Positions 25,201 through 33,904 of a stretch of 64,000 nucleotides of DNA are shown piece after piece (position 1 is the stretch's first letter; every line of letters begins with the position of its first letter). The DNA is from Bifidobacterium castoris (GTDB lineage Bacteria > Actinomycetota > Actinomycetes > Actinomycetales > Bifidobacteriaceae). The translations under genes and the position numbers were made by a program. The stretch spans positions 62,001-126,000 of the forward strand of contig NZ_QXGI01000003.1 in NCBI RefSeq assembly GCF_003952025.1. Reading direction: 5' to 3'. A model generated the notes under the pieces. That model had not been told where the DNA came from. It ran no database searches and saw only the letters and a program-made list of their open reading frames with translations.

Positions 25201-26012
25201 AGCGTGCCCATGTCCATCAGCGTCACCGGGCGGTCGTCGCGCCCGAGTTTCTCGCGCATCTTCAGGTAGCGTTCGAAGGCGGCCTTGACGGTCGCGTCGT
25301 CGATCGTCACATGGTCGAGCTGCGTGCCGAAGGTCGTGTGGCGGCAGTGGTCGGACCAGTACGTGTCGATGACCTTGATCTCGGTGATCGTCGGGTCGCG
25401 GTCCTCGGCGGCGAAGTAGTCGCGGCAGAACCGCAGGTCGGCGACGTCCATCGCGAGCCCGCGGTCGTCGATGAAGCGTACGAGCTGCTCGTCGTCCATG
25501 TCGCGCAGGCCGTCGATGACCTCGACCTTGCCCGGCGTCGGAATCCGCGTGGCCAGCGTGTCGCGCGTCGCGAGGCTCGCCTCGCGCGCCTCGACCGGGT
25601 TGATGACGTACTTCTTGATCGCGTCGACGTACGGCGTGCTCAGGTCTCCCTTGAGCGCGTAGAGCGTGGCCGAACGCACGGTCGGCCGTTCGCCCTGGCT
25701 GATGAGCTGGATGCATTCGCTCGCCGAGTCGGCGCGCTGGTCGAACTGGCCGGGCAGGAATTCGACGGCGAAGACGGCGTCGTCGCCGAAGTCGGGAAGG
25801 TCGAAGGACACGTCGTCGGACTGCGGTTCGCTGAAGACGGTCGGTACGACCTGTTCGAACAGCTCCTCGCCGATGCCTTCGACGTCGTAGCGGTTGATCA
25901 GGCGGATTCGTTCGAGCGGCTTGACGCCCAGAATCGTCCTGAGTTCCTGGGTGAGCTGCTGGGCTTCGACGTCAAAGCCCGGCTTCTTTTCAACATATAC
26001 GCGGAAAACCAC
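22281..26012 (-). CDS. purL: Phosphoribosylformylglycinamidine synthase (single-chain)
   Basis: 1243 residues from a GTG at 26012 (VFRVYVEKKPGFD), preceded by AAGGAAG; the longer frame to 26306 is noise. It converts FGAR to FGAM with glutamine and ATP, step 4 of purine synthesis. One chain holds the N-terminal domain, the two FGAM-synthase halves (KNETHNHPTEIEPFGGAATC, GGRTGRDGIGGATGSS, GGKDSMSG) and a C-terminal glutaminase with Cys in GICNGFQ (near residue 1084) and SHGEGRF. This is the large single-chain form, not the PurL/PurQ/PurS split form. It follows purC by 143 bp. Confidence 0.97.
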   Translation of the reverse strand: MVFRVYVEKKPGFDVEAQQLTQELRTILGVKPLERIRLINRYDVEGIGEELFEQVVPTVFSEPQSDDVSFDLPDFGDDAVFAVEFLPGQFDQRADSASECIQLISQGERPTVRSATLYALKGDLSTPYVDAIKKYVINPVEAREASLATRDTLATRIPTPGKVEVIDGLRDMDDEQLVRFIDDRGLAMDVADLRFCRDYFAAEDRDPTITEIKVIDTYWSDHCRHTTFGTQLDHVTIDDATVKAAFERYLKMREKLGRDDRPVTLMDMGTLGAKWLKANGILTNLDESEEINACTVKVKVDVDGEDEDWLFLFKNETHNHPTEIEPFGGAATCIGGCIRDPLSGRSYVYQAMRVTGAADPRVPIDETLEGKLPQRKLVTTAAHGYSSYGNQIGLATGQVDEIYHPGYVAKRMEVGAVVAATPADHVRRETPAPGDRIILLGGRTGRDGIGGATGSSKAHNVESLELDGAEVQKGNAPVERKLQRLFRRGDACRLIKRCNDFGAGGVSVAVGEIADGLDVDLNQVPKKYEGLDGTELAISESQERMAVDVAAEDVDEFLRYAAEENLEASVIATVTEEPRMVMRWNGDTIVDLSREFLASNGADKHQDAHVTAQNAYVTPFNEGTLAERMDILLSDVNVASNKGLSERFDSTIGAGTVLMPFGGRTQLTAPMAMVAKLPVFGETTTASAMAWGFNPYIMEKNQFTGAYLSVVESLAKLVAAGFEHEKAYLSFQEYFEKLRDEPERWGKPLAAVLGALMAQVDLGVGAIGGKDSMSGSFEDLDVPPTLISFAVAVGNMNRATSPEFKQAGHRVVRIAPRYLADGLTPDKDALLEAFHVVEELVDFRDALAVATPGYGGTAESLFRMALGNRIGVRLDDSIAVDDLFAPAYGSFIVELADDAKLPATSNLVEVGLIGETTDDYVFHAAGEDLPMAQLQETWERGLESVFPYRTPADGEPEQVETISFETERRVRYAGPKIAKPRVVIPVFPGNNCEYDTAAAFERVGAEVTTLIVNNLTPQAVSDSAQALVDEIGRSQIVMIPGGFSGGDEPDGSAKFITAFFRAPAVTEAVRDLLKNRDGLMLGICNGFQALIKLGLVPFGDIVPMTDTCPTLTFNEIGRHQSRLVRTRVASNLSPWLAKTEVGDVHTVAISHGEGRFVASYDMLAQLATNGQIATQYVDEDGVPGMDLSVNPNGSMLAVEGITSPDGRVFGKMGHSERSGNGLYLNVPGNTYQPIFEAGVEYFA

Positions 26013-26155
26013 GGTTCTTCCTTGCTCTCTTGACTCTGATGGTTGCAGGTGATGATGGGGTAGGAATGGGGGAATGGGTTCGGGACGGCCGGGGAACGCG
26101 ATGACCGGCGAAAACGGCCCGCATCCGGAAGCGCACCGGATGCGGGCCGTCGGCG

Positions 26156-26908
26156 TCATTCGGCGCGTTCGACGCCTTCCTGCTCGGCGAGCGCGGTCAG
26201 GCGGTCGTAGATCTCCTCGTAGGCGGGGATGATGTTGCCCAGATCGCGGCGGAACAGATCCTTGTCGAGATGCTCGATCTGTCCGGAGCCGTCCTTCAGA
26301 TCCCACAGGCGGCAGGTGTCCGGCGTGATCTCGTCGGCGAGCAGGATCGTGCCGTCCGAGGTCCTGCCCTCCTCGATCTTGAAATCGACGAGCTGCACGT
26401 CGATCTTCGAGAAGATGTCGAGCAGCGCGTCGTTGACGGCGCGCGCCTGCTTCGAGATCTCGGCGAGCTCCTCGTCGGAGGCCAGGCCGAGCGCCACGAT
26501 GCCGTCGTCGTTGATGAAGGGGTCGCCGAGTTCGTCGGACTTGTAGCAGAATTCGAGAATCGGGCGGTTGAGCTTCGTGCCCTCCTCGACGCCGTAGCGC
26601 TTTGCGAAGGAACCGGCCGCCGTGTTGCGCATGATGATCTCAAGCGGATACATGTCCATCGAGCGCACGAGCTGCTCGGTGTCCGAGATGCGCTTGATGA
26701 AGTGGGAGTCCACGCCGCGCGCCTTGAGCAGGTCGAAGAGGACCGAGGTGATGCGGTTGTTGAGGCTGCCCTTGCCTTCAATCTGGGCCTTCTTCGCGCC
26801 GTTGCCGGCGGTCGCCTGGTTCATGTATTCGACCCAGAGGACGTCCGGATCGTCGGTTGCGTACAGTTTCTTGGCCTTGCCCTCGTAGAGCTTGTCCATC
26901 TTCTGCAT
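26156..26908 (-). CDS. purC: SAICAR synthetase
   Basis: 250 residues from ATG 26908 ([16 protein letters not shown]); the ATG three codons later is also possible. It condenses CAIR with aspartate using ATP, step 7 of purine synthesis. Motifs: [10 protein letters not shown] at the ATP site, [16 protein letters not shown], the substrate segment [29 protein letters not shown] and [14 protein letters not shown]. The length fits the family. It lies between purT (137 bp upstream) and purL. Confidence 0.97.
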   Translation of the reverse strand: MQKMDKLYEGKAKKLYATDDPDVLWVEYMNQATAGNGAKKAQIEGKGSLNNRITSVLFDLLKARGVDSHFIKRISDTEQLVRSMDMYPLEIIMRNTAAGSFAKRYGVEEGTKLNRPILEFCYKSDELGDPFINDDGIVALGLASDEELAEISKQARAVNDALLDIFSKIDVQLVDFKIEEGRTSDGTILLADEITPDTCRLWDLKDGSGQIEHLDKDLFRRDLGNIIPAYEEIYDRLTALAEQEGVERAE

Positions 26909-27045
26909 GTTAGTGCCTTTGCCTTCCGTGGATAAGAGAAATGGAACGCTGTGAACTGACGCCCTCAGCGTAGCAAGCGGCGGCAACATGGGCGCGCCCC
27001 TTCTCACGTTTCAAGCGGCGTGCGGGGCGCACCTGCGAGCGCGGC

Positions 27046-28302
27046 TCACACGATGGCGATCTGCAGCGCCTGCGCGGTCTCGACGGCGCGCACGCGCGCC
27101 TCCTCGACATCCGCTCCGAGCGCGAGCGCGACGCCCATGCGGCGGTGGCCGTCGACCTTCGGCTTGGCGAACACGCGCACGTCGACGCCCGGCTGCGCGA
27201 GGGCCTCGTCGAGATCGTGGAACTCGGCCTCGCCGTGCCCCTCGACGACGATTGCGTGGCTCGCCGCGGCCGTGTACTTCGGGATGTCGAGCGCGACATG
27301 GCCGTCCTTGACAGGGACGCCGAGCATCGCGCGCGCATGCAGGTCGAATTCGCTCAGCCGCTGGCTGATCATCGTGACCATGCCGGTGTCGTGCGGGCGC
27401 GGCGAGACCTCGTTGAACAGCACGGAGCCGTCCTTGAGCACGAACAGCTCGACGCCGAAGACGCCCCACGCAGTGTCGGTGCCGGCGCGCGCGACGAGCC
27501 CCTCGACGACGGCGTGCGCGATGCGGCGCGATTCCTCGAGCACGTCGGCGGCCACGTTCGCCGGCTGCCATGAGTCGCGGTAGTCGCCGTCCTGCTGACG
27601 CTGGCCGATCGGTTCGCATACGACGACGCCGGCGATCGAGCTGACGGTGAGCATCGTCAGCTCGTAGTCGAGATCGACGAGACGCTCGACGATGACGCGC
27701 GAGACGTCGCCCTCGTCATGGGCGCGCCGTCCCTGCTGCGCCGCCGTCCACGCGTCTTCGATCCCGTCGGCCGCGCGCACGACTGACTGGCCGTGGCCGG
27801 AGGAGCTCATGACCGGTTTGACGACGCAGGGGAAGCCGATCGCTCCGGCCGCCTCCTTGAGTTCGTCGAGCGATCCGGCGAAGCGGAACGGCGTCGTCGG
27901 CAGTCCCAGCTCCTGGGCCGCGAGCGTGCGCAGCGCCTCGCGGTCCATGCACGTCGCCGCGATCCGCGCGCTCGGCACGACGCGCACGCCGTCGTGCTCG
28001 GCCGTCTCGAGCACCGACGTCGCGATCGCCTCGACCTCGGGGATGATGATGTCCGGACGCACGTCGGTGATGAGCGCGCGCAGCGCGTCGGCGTTCGCCA
28101 TGTCGACGACGCGCGCCTCGTGCGCGACCTGCTGCGCCGGCGCGTCCGCGTACGAGTCGGCCGCGATGACGCGCACGCCGAGACGCGTCAGCGAGATCGC
28201 GACCTCCTTGCCGAGCTCGCCGGAGCCGAGCAGGAGCGCGCGGGTGGGATGTTTGCCGTTGGGGGTGCCGAGTGCACAATCGATTTTCGTCATGGCACCC
28301 AT
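27046..28302 (-). CDS. purT: Formate-dependent phosphoribosylglycinamide formyltransferase
   Basis: 418 residues from ATG 28302; an ATG three codons in (28293) is the alternative. An ATP-grasp enzyme that formylates GAR with free formate, bypassing folate-dependent PurN. The motifs are those of PurT: LLLGSGELGKEVAI, IIPEVEAIAT, VVKPVMSSSGHGQS, DLDYELTMLTV and VSPRPHDTGMVT. PurK is excluded by SSSGHGQS and by the GAR-type loop. Its presence means this purine branch depends on formate. It heads the minus-strand group purT-purC-purL. Confidence 0.95.
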   Translation of the reverse strand: MGAMTKIDCALGTPNGKHPTRALLLGSGELGKEVAISLTRLGVRVIAADSYADAPAQQVAHEARVVDMANADALRALITDVRPDIIIPEVEAIATSVLETAEHDGVRVVPSARIAATCMDREALRTLAAQELGLPTTPFRFAGSLDELKEAAGAIGFPCVVKPVMSSSGHGQSVVRAADGIEDAWTAAQQGRRAHDEGDVSRVIVERLVDLDYELTMLTVSSIAGVVVCEPIGQRQQDGDYRDSWQPANVAADVLEESRRIAHAVVEGLVARAGTDTAWGVFGVELFVLKDGSVLFNEVSPRPHDTGMVTMISQRLSEFDLHARAMLGVPVKDGHVALDIPKYTAAASHAIVVEGHGEAEFHDLDEALAQPGVDVRVFAKPKVDGHRRMGVALALGADVEEARVRAVETAQALQIAIV

Positions 28303-28389
28303 TGTGCCACCGGCGGTGCACGGCCCCGGCGCCGCGCCGCGCGGGCGCGAACCGCCGCTTCGGCGGCGTCGCCGCTAGACTGGGCGACT

Positions 28390-29613
28390 ATGTGCGCACA
28401 ACAGAACACGGCATCCGCCGACGCGGAGCAGCAGCACGACGAACGGCCGCTCAAGGTCGCGCTCGTCGTCGACACATCCGGCAACGGCGGCAACGGCACG
28501 TCCAACTCGGCGACCCAGTGGGCGGCCGAGCTGCGCCGGCAGGGGCACGAGGTGCGGCTCGTCGGCATCGGCGCACCGGAATACCCGGCCCGGGAGAACC
28601 ACATCCCGCTTGTCAGCTGGATATCGGCGAAGCAGCAGATGCAGTTCGCGCAGCCGAACCGTGCGCTGTTCGACCGCGCCTTCGATGGCGTCGACGTCGT
28701 GCACATCTACGAGCCGTTCAAGTTCGGCAGGCATGCGCTCGAGTGCGCGCGCGAGCACGGGCTTCCGGTGACCGCCGGCTTCCACGTGCAGCCGGAGAAC
28801 GTCATGTATTCGGCCGGCCCGCTGCGCTACGTCCCCGGCATGAACTCGTTCCTGTACTGGCTGTTCCGCCATTGGCTCTACCGCGACGTCGACGCGATCC
28901 ACGTCCCGACGAAGCTCGGCGCGCACCTGCTCGAGGAGCACCACTACGACGAGCCTATCTACGTCATCTCGAACGGCTACCAGCCCAGGTTCACGGCGAA
29001 GCGGCAGCGTCCGGGCGCCGAGCCCGCCGGCGTGCCGTTCCGCATCGTCGCCTCCGGCAGGCTCGCCAACGAGAAGAACCATGTGGAGCTCATCGAGGCG
29101 ATCTCGATGAGCGCGCACGCCGACGACATCCATCTGACGATCGCCGGCACCGGGCCGATCAGGCGACGCGTCATGCGCAAGGCGCACAAGCTGCTCAAAC
29201 GCCCGGCGACGGTCGGATTCCACCGCAACGCCGACATGCCGGACCTGCTGCGTTCATGCGACCTGCTATGCCATCCCTCGATCGCCGACCTCGAATCGGT
29301 GAGCGTCATCGAGGGCATGGCGTGCGGTCTCGTTCCGGTCATCGCCGACTCGCCGCTGAGCGCGGCCGGCCAGTTCTCGCTCACGCCGGAATCGTCGTAT
29401 CCGGTCGGGCATCCCGAACAGCTCGCCGAGCGCATCGACTGGTGGATCGACCACCCGCGCGAGCTCAACGAATGGGGGAGCACCTATGCCGACCATACGA
29501 AGGGGACGTATTCGGTCGAACAGTCGGTGAAGCGCTTCGTGCGGATGGAACGCGAGGTCATCGCCGCGCACCGGGCCGGCAAGCGCGCCGCCGGCGACAT
29601 CGACGGGCGCTGA
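28390..29613 (+). CDS. GT4-family glycosyltransferase
   Basis: 407 residues from ATG 28390; the open frame upstream is the shadow of purT. GT-B fold: an N-terminal half with a Gly-rich start (VVDTSGNGGNGTSN) and VDVVHIYEPFKFG, and a C-terminal half with ASGRLANEKNHVELIEAI, LTIAGTGP, and the ESVSVIEGMACG segment that replaces the usual E-x7-E donor motif. Donor and acceptor are unknown; glycolipid mannosyl- or glucosyltransferases are the nearest type. It is divergent from purT and convergent with the aldolase gene, so it is a single-gene unit. Confidence 0.88.
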   Translation: MCAQQNTASADAEQQHDERPLKVALVVDTSGNGGNGTSNSATQWAAELRRQGHEVRLVGIGAPEYPARENHIPLVSWISAKQQMQFAQPNRALFDRAFDGVDVVHIYEPFKFGRHALECAREHGLPVTAGFHVQPENVMYSAGPLRYVPGMNSFLYWLFRHWLYRDVDAIHVPTKLGAHLLEEHHYDEPIYVISNGYQPRFTAKRQRPGAEPAGVPFRIVASGRLANEKNHVELIEAISMSAHADDIHLTIAGTGPIRRRVMRKAHKLLKRPATVGFHRNADMPDLLRSCDLLCHPSIADLESVSVIEGMACGLVPVIADSPLSAAGQFSLTPESSYPVGHPEQLAERIDWWIDHPRELNEWGSTYADHTKGTYSVEQSVKRFVRMEREVIAAHRAGKRAAGDIDGR

Positions 29614-29635
29614 CGGAATCGCGTGGCGACGGCGC

Positions 29636-29685
29636 ATACGGCTGCGGCCGCCGGCATCGTGGGATGCGGGCGGCCGCAGCCGTAT
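29636..29685. terminator. Bidirectional terminator hairpin
   Basis: A 17-bp perfect stem (ATACGGCTGCGGCCGCC and complement) with a 16-base loop between convergent genes. Confidence 0.75.
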
Positions 29686-29696
29686 CGGGACAGCGT

Positions 29697-30722
29697 TCAC
29701 AGATAGGAGATGAGCTCGGCCGTCTGCTCGTCGGTCGTCGCCCAGCTCGTGCAGATGCGCAGCATGACGCGGTCAGCGCCGACCGCCTCCATGAAGCCGA
29801 GCGTCACATGCTTGGCCAGTTCGGCGGCCTTCTTGTCGGAGACGATGATGAAGATCTGGTTCGTCTGCGAGACGAAGGCCACGTCGTAGCCCTTGTCCGT
29901 CAGCGCCTGACGGATCTTGTCGGCCTCTTTGTTCGCATGTTCGGACAGCTTGAAGTACAAGTCGTCGGTGAACAGCGTGTCGAACTGCAGGCCCAGCAGC
30001 CAGCCCTTCGCGAGCAGCGCGCCGTGCTGCTTGACGAGCGTCGTGAAGTTCGTCGGCGTGTTGCCGCGCGTGAACACGACGGCCTCGCCGAACATCGCGC
30101 CGACCTTCGTGCCGCCGATCGTGAACACGTTGGCGACGCGCGCGATGTCGTCGAGGTCCGCGTCGTTGCCGTCGCTCGTCAGCGCGTAGCCGAGGCGCGC
30201 GCCGTCGATGAACAGCGGCAGCTTGCGGTCGTGCGCGACCTGCGAGAGCGCCTCGAGCTCCTCGAGCGTGTAGACGGTGCCGTATTCGGTCGGCTGGGAG
30301 ACGTAGACGGCGCCGGGGAAGACCATGTGATCGTGGTTGGCGTCGGCGTAGAAGCGCTCGCAGTAGTCGTCGAGCTGGGCGGCGGAGATCTTGCCGTCCT
30401 CGTTCGCCAGCGCGAGCACCTTGTGGCCGGTGGCTTCGATCGCGCCGGCCTCGTGCGTGTTGATGTGGCCGCTGTCCGCGCATACGACGCCGCCGTACTG
30501 CGGCGTGATCGCCGAGATCACCGTTTGGTTCGTCTGCGTGCCGCCGACGAGGAACCACACCTGGGCCTCGGGGTCGTCGCACAGCTTGGTGATCTTGTCC
30601 GCCGCGATCCTGCAGTAGTCGTCAGTGCCGTAGCCGGGATGCTGCTCCTGCTGGATCTGCTGCATGCGCGTCAGGATCTGCGGCGCGGCCGTCGAGGAAT
30701 AGTCGTTCTGAAAGGACAGCAT
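29697..30722 (-). CDS. ltaE: Low-specificity threonine aldolase family protein
   Basis: 341 residues from ATG 30722. A PLP enzyme of fold type I that splits threonine or allo-threonine to glycine and acetaldehyde. Visible: FLVGGTQTNQTVISAI, HINTHEAGAIEATGHKV, the Asp-Arg pair LFIDGARLGYAL that holds the cofactor, and the Schiff-base lysine in FTIGGTKVGAMFGEA. The length suits the family. Related aldolases and beta-eliminating lyases share these motifs, so the exact substrate is not certain. It stands alone between a terminator and a membrane-protein gene. Confidence 0.88.
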   Translation of the reverse strand: MLSFQNDYSSTAAPQILTRMQQIQQEQHPGYGTDDYCRIAADKITKLCDDPEAQVWFLVGGTQTNQTVISAITPQYGGVVCADSGHINTHEAGAIEATGHKVLALANEDGKISAAQLDDYCERFYADANHDHMVFPGAVYVSQPTEYGTVYTLEELEALSQVAHDRKLPLFIDGARLGYALTSDGNDADLDDIARVANVFTIGGTKVGAMFGEAVVFTRGNTPTNFTTLVKQHGALLAKGWLLGLQFDTLFTDDLYFKLSEHANKEADKIRQALTDKGYDVAFVSQTNQIFIIVSDKKAAELAKHVTLGFMEAVGADRVMLRICTSWATTDEQTAELISYL

Positions 30723-30770
30723 GATGGGCTCCTTGGGTCTGGGTGCGGGTGGTCCGTGTCGTAGGACAGT

Positions 30771-31649
30771 CTAGTCCGTCGTGGCCTGCGCGCCGCGGAT
30801 TGCGGCGACGGTGAACGGACGCCGCGGGGTGCGGTTGGAGCGTTCGAGCGACTGCGCGAGCGACAGCGCGGGCGTACGTGCGGCCAGATTCTCATGGCGG
30901 CGCGCCGAGACGGTGAGGAAGATCAGATAGATGTACGGCATGCCGAGGTTCGTCTCGAGCAGCGAGTCGATGACGAGAGGCTTGAGCGACTGCAGCGGGC
31001 TCAGTCCGGCGCTGCGGATGCCGCCGAGCAGCAGCGCGAGCTCCCATGCGAACTGGATTCCGATGCCGCACACGAGCAGCCAGCGGATGTCGACGCGCAG
31101 CGCGGGCCGCGCGGCGAAGGCCAGATTGTGGACGATGACGGCCGCGTAGCCGACGAACAGGATGATCGCCATCCATCCGTGGTAGGCGCCGGTCGTGCGC
31201 TGGATGACGATCGGATGGGCGGCCTGGTTGGGCAGGAAACGGGAGGTGAGCGTCTGTGCGATGAGCGGGGCGCAGAACCACCAGCCGAAGATCAGCGTCG
31301 ACCATTCGACGAGTCTCGCGTCACGTCGCAGATACAGCCAGATCCAGGTGAAGTTCGTGAATCCGTAGCTCATCGACATCCACAGCAGCACCCAGAACAG
31401 CGACGCGTTCGGCGAGATCGAGCGTGTGTGCAGGGCCAGATGGAAGACGCCGAAGTCGACGGCGAAATACAGGAGCCCGGCGGCGAGGCCGACGAGCACG
31501 GTCGTGCGCCGCCGGCGCCATAGCAGCAGTCCGGCGTAGAGGACGAGGAACGCGATGTCGAGCCAGATGTAGCACGGGGCGAACTGGCGGCGTGCGACGA
31601 AATCGGCCGCGGTGGCCGCGGCCGTTGCAGGGAGGGAAAGGGTCATCAT
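30771..31649 (-). CDS. Multi-spanning hypothetical membrane protein
   Basis: 292 residues from ATG 31649 (a second ATG follows). About seven hydrophobic helices are visible from residue 28 to 250, with aromatic-rich stretches (WVLLWMSMSYGFTNFTWIWLY) and a conserved-looking ETNLGMPYIYLIFL near the end; the C-terminal tail is basic. No family is recognised with confidence. It lies 48 bp upstream of the aldolase gene on the same strand and may be co-transcribed with it. Confidence 0.7.
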   Translation of the reverse strand: MMTLSLPATAAATAADFVARRQFAPCYIWLDIAFLVLYAGLLLWRRRRTTVLVGLAAGLLYFAVDFGVFHLALHTRSISPNASLFWVLLWMSMSYGFTNFTWIWLYLRRDARLVEWSTLIFGWWFCAPLIAQTLTSRFLPNQAAHPIVIQRTTGAYHGWMAIILFVGYAAVIVHNLAFAARPALRVDIRWLLVCGIGIQFAWELALLLGGIRSAGLSPLQSLKPLVIDSLLETNLGMPYIYLIFLTVSARRHENLAARTPALSLAQSLERSNRTPRRPFTVAAIRGAQATTD

Positions 31650-32346
31650 GGTTTCAGCGTAGACGACGGGGGCCGGATCCCCGGCGTCGGCCCCGTGGCG
31701 GCCGGTGTGAATGAAGCGGGCTCGGGCGCCGCGCTCGGCGCCATGGCCGGGTCCGGACGTCGCATGCCGTTGCGCATCGACGCCGGATGCGGGACGGCGC
31801 CGAAAAAGGGGCGGCCCCCGAAGTGTCTAGGTACCTTCGGGGGCCGCCTCGTCTGTTTTGTTCTGTTTCCATCCTCATCATCATGCGACCTGACCGCCAT
31901 CCGGATCCGCGGGGGATGGGCACCGCCTTGTGCCTGCTTTTCCGCCGAATCCTCGCGGGCGATTCCTCCGGGGGGGGGGCGCCTCCTCCGCGCAGATCCT
32001 CTGCGCAGCAACGCCCTGTGGAATCGGTCGTCGTCAACCGGTGGCGTGGTCGTCGGGCAGGGGCGCCTCCGATGCCCGACGTGCAGGTCGCTTCACCATG
32101 AGCACCATATGCTCTCACCCATATCGATCATCCATACCGCATTCGCATCAGGAAACCATCATGCTGGAAAGGAGCCTAGCGCCACATGCGCTTCATTTAT
32201 GACCCTGTTGAATTATGCTTCCAGTTTACTCCTGATTGGTTCGCGACAGGCCGGGAGGCGGATGCGACACGCCGTGGAGGCGGGTCGGGCAGGGAGGGTG
32301 TATAGTGTTCATCTGTTGCCCGGTTCTTCACAGAGCCGTTGCGATG
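31650..32346. other. 697-bp gene-poor region with terminator-like hairpin and G10 tract
   Basis: No convincing gene. It holds a strong plus-strand hairpin at 31811-31847, a run of ten G at 31970-31979, and -10-like TATAGT (32301-32306) upstream of tRNA-His. A 39-codon frame at 32186-32305 has GGAG at 32171 but 11-base spacing, and it ends inside the tRNA promoter; it is left unannotated. Confidence 0.6.
31811..31860 (+). terminator. Rho-independent terminator with no gene upstream
   Basis: GCGGCCCCCGAAG (31811-31823) pairs with 31835-31847; CTCGTCTGTTTTGTTCTGTTT follows as a T-rich tail on the plus strand. No plus-strand gene precedes it, so it may end a small RNA or antisense transcript of the membrane-protein gene at 30771-31649. 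Confidence 0.6.
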
Positions 32347-32422
32347 GTGGCTATAGCTCAGTTGGTAGAGCATCTGATTGTGGTTCAGAAGGTCGCGCGT
32401 TCGAGCCGCGTTAGCCACCCCA
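32347..32422 (+). tRNA. tRNA-His (anticodon GTG)
   Basis: A full cloverleaf: acceptor arms GTGGCTA and TAGCCAC, D-arm AGCTCAGTTGGTAGAGC, anticodon loop TTGTGGT with GTG, T-arm GCGCG-TTCGAGC-CGCGT (one G-U pair), and CCA encoded at 32420-32422. A G at 32346 can serve as the extra G of tRNA-His. Confidence 0.97.
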
Positions 32423-32427
32423 CCGAA

Positions 32428-32458
32428 GACCCTCCCTCGCGGAGGGTCTTTTGTTTTT
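32428..32458 (+). terminator. Terminator after tRNA-His
   Basis: GACCCTCC-CTCGC-GGAGGGTC, an 8-bp stem followed at once by TTTTGTTTTT: a classic intrinsic terminator. Confidence 0.92.
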
Positions 32459-32732
32459 CCGCTCGCCGCCTCCCATCCCGCTTCGTCGGGGGTGTGGACG
32501 CTCCGTCCCGCAGACGGGCGTGTTCGTGTCCCGTTTCGTCGGCGGTTCCGGCGGCCCGTCCCGTAGCGTCCTGCTTCGTCGACGAAGTCGCCGGTCCGTC
32601 CTGCGGGGGATGCGTTTGCGGGGATGGTTCGTCGGCCCGGCCGATGAGCCGGACCGCAAACGGCGGCCTGCGGGATGGGCCGACGAGATCGACGGCGGCG
32701 GGTCGCGCAACGGGAGGCGGTTGCGACGGGCG
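32459..32732. other. Stretch without a gene before the str promoter
   Basis: Between the tRNA-His terminator and the rpsL promoter. It is very GC-rich, with repeated short words such as TTCGTCG and GTCCCG. Several overlapping frames are open on both strands, but they are Arg/Pro-rich noise without ribosome sites. Confidence 0.6.
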
Positions 32733-32794
32733 ATTGTGAAGACACACCGACGGCGTCTTCACAATTGATTCTTATCGGTGTCTCGTGGTATATT
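32733..32794 (+). promoter_or_regulatory. str operon promoter with overlapping inverted repeat
   Basis: -35 TTGATT (32765-32770), an 18-bp spacer and -10 TATATT (32789-32794), with a start near 32801. An 11-bp perfect dyad, ATTGTGAAGAC (32733-32743) and GTCTTCACAAT (32755-32765), touches the -35 and could be an operator or a terminator for upstream transcripts. The leader to rpsL is about 220 bases. Confidence 0.7.
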
Positions 32795-33023
32795 CATCGA
32801 TTGTGTGTGCCAGCCGCGCACCTTATGTGACAGGAGCATGTGCTGGGATATCCCCGAGTTCGTCCGCATCACGCGCAGCAATGCGACCGGTGAGAGAACG
32901 AAGGGTCATCGGGCCGGTGAACAGTGGCTGTCTTTTCTTCGTTCAGTGCATCGGGGGAGAGTGAGGCTGCGATCAGTCGGCTTCACTAGGAAGAACAGAA
33001 ACCACTGAATCGGAGAATTCAAG

Positions 33024-33395
33024 TTGCCTACTATTGAACAGCTTGTCCGTAAGGGACGTAAGGCAAAGCCGAAGAAGTCCAAGACGCTGGCGCTCAAGGG
33101 AAGCCCGCTGCGCCGCGGCGTGTGCACCCGTGTGTACACGACGACGCCGAAGAAGCCGAACTCGGCTCTGCGCAAGGTCGCCCGTGTGCGTCTGAGCTCG
33201 GGCGTCGAAGTCACCGCCTACATCCCGGGCGAGGGCCACAACCTGCAGGAGCACTCGATCGTGCTCGTGCGCGGCGGCCGTGTCAAGGATCTGCCGGGCG
33301 TGCGCTACCACATCGTGCGCGGCGCGCTCGATACCCAGGGTGTCAAGGATCGTAAGCAGGGCCGTTCCCTGTACGGAGCAAAGAAGGCGAAGTAA
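33024..33395 (+). CDS. rpsL: 30S ribosomal protein S12
   Basis: 123 residues from a TTG at 33024, with GGAG 8 bases upstream; [12 protein letters not shown] is the standard S12 start, so the TTG is secure. S12 sits at the decoding centre. [12 protein letters not shown] carries lysine 43 and [15 protein letters not shown] carries the second lysine; both streptomycin-resistance positions are wild type. It is the first gene of the str operon; rpsG follows after 5 bp. Confidence 0.98.
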   Translation: MPTIEQLVRKGRKAKPKKSKTLALKGSPLRRGVCTRVYTTTPKKPNSALRKVARVRLSSGVEVTAYIPGEGHNLQEHSIVLVRGGRVKDLPGVRYHIVRGALDTQGVKDRKQGRSLYGAKKAK

Positions 33396-33400
33396 GAGAT

Positions 33401-33871
33401 ATGTCACGTAAAGGACCCGCCAAGAAACACCAGCTGCTGCCGGACCCGATCTACGGCTCGACCGTCGTGGCGCAGCTCATCAACAAGATTCTGCTCGACG
33501 GCAAGAAGTCGATCGCCGAGGACATCGTCTACTCGGCGCTCGACATGGTCAAGGAGAAGACCGATCAGGAGCCGGTCGCGGTGCTCAAGCGCGCGCTGGA
33601 CAACATCCGCCCGTCGCTCGAGGTCCGTTCCCGCCGCGTCGGCGGCGCGACCTATCAGGTCCCGGTCGAGGTCAAGCCGGCCCGCGCGAACACGCTGTCG
33701 CTGCGCTGGCTGACCGACTTCTCCCGCGCCCGCCGCGAGAAGACGATGGCTGAGCGTCTCGCCAACGAGATCCTCGACGCCTCCAACGGTCTGGGCGCTT
33801 CCGTGAAGCGCCGCGAGGATACGCACAAGATGGCGGAAGCCAACAAGGCCTTCGCTCATTACCGCTGGTAA
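33401..33871 (+). CDS. rpsG: 30S ribosomal protein S7
   Basis: 156 residues from ATG 33401. S7 nucleates assembly of the 30S head and binds the 3' domain of 16S rRNA. The start [20 protein letters not shown] and [31 protein letters not shown] and the end FAHYRW are typical, and the length is standard for bacteria. In E. coli S7 represses its own operon; whether that holds here is not visible. It lies between rpsL (5-bp gap) and fusA (33-bp gap). Confidence 0.98.
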   Translation: MSRKGPAKKHQLLPDPIYGSTVVAQLINKILLDGKKSIAEDIVYSALDMVKEKTDQEPVAVLKRALDNIRPSLEVRSRRVGGATYQVPVEVKPARANTLSLRWLTDFSRARREKTMAERLANEILDASNGLGASVKRREDTHKMAEANKAFAHYRW

Positions 33872-33904
33872 TTAGCCACAGAAACGAAGAGTTAAGGAAC
33901 ATTC

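Noticed and set aside
22281-26033. Long plus-strand open frame opposite purL
   Set aside because: It is a shadow frame caused by high GC at third positions; purL on the other strand has all family motifs.
32186-32305. 39-codon frame before tRNA-His with GGAG upstream
   Set aside because: Spacing to the ATG is long (11 bases), the product shows no pattern, and its end falls in the likely tRNA promoter.
32451-32768. Several overlapping frames on both strands between tRNA-His and rpsL
   Set aside because: They are Arg/Pro/Ser-rich by base composition only, without ribosome sites or conserved motifs.
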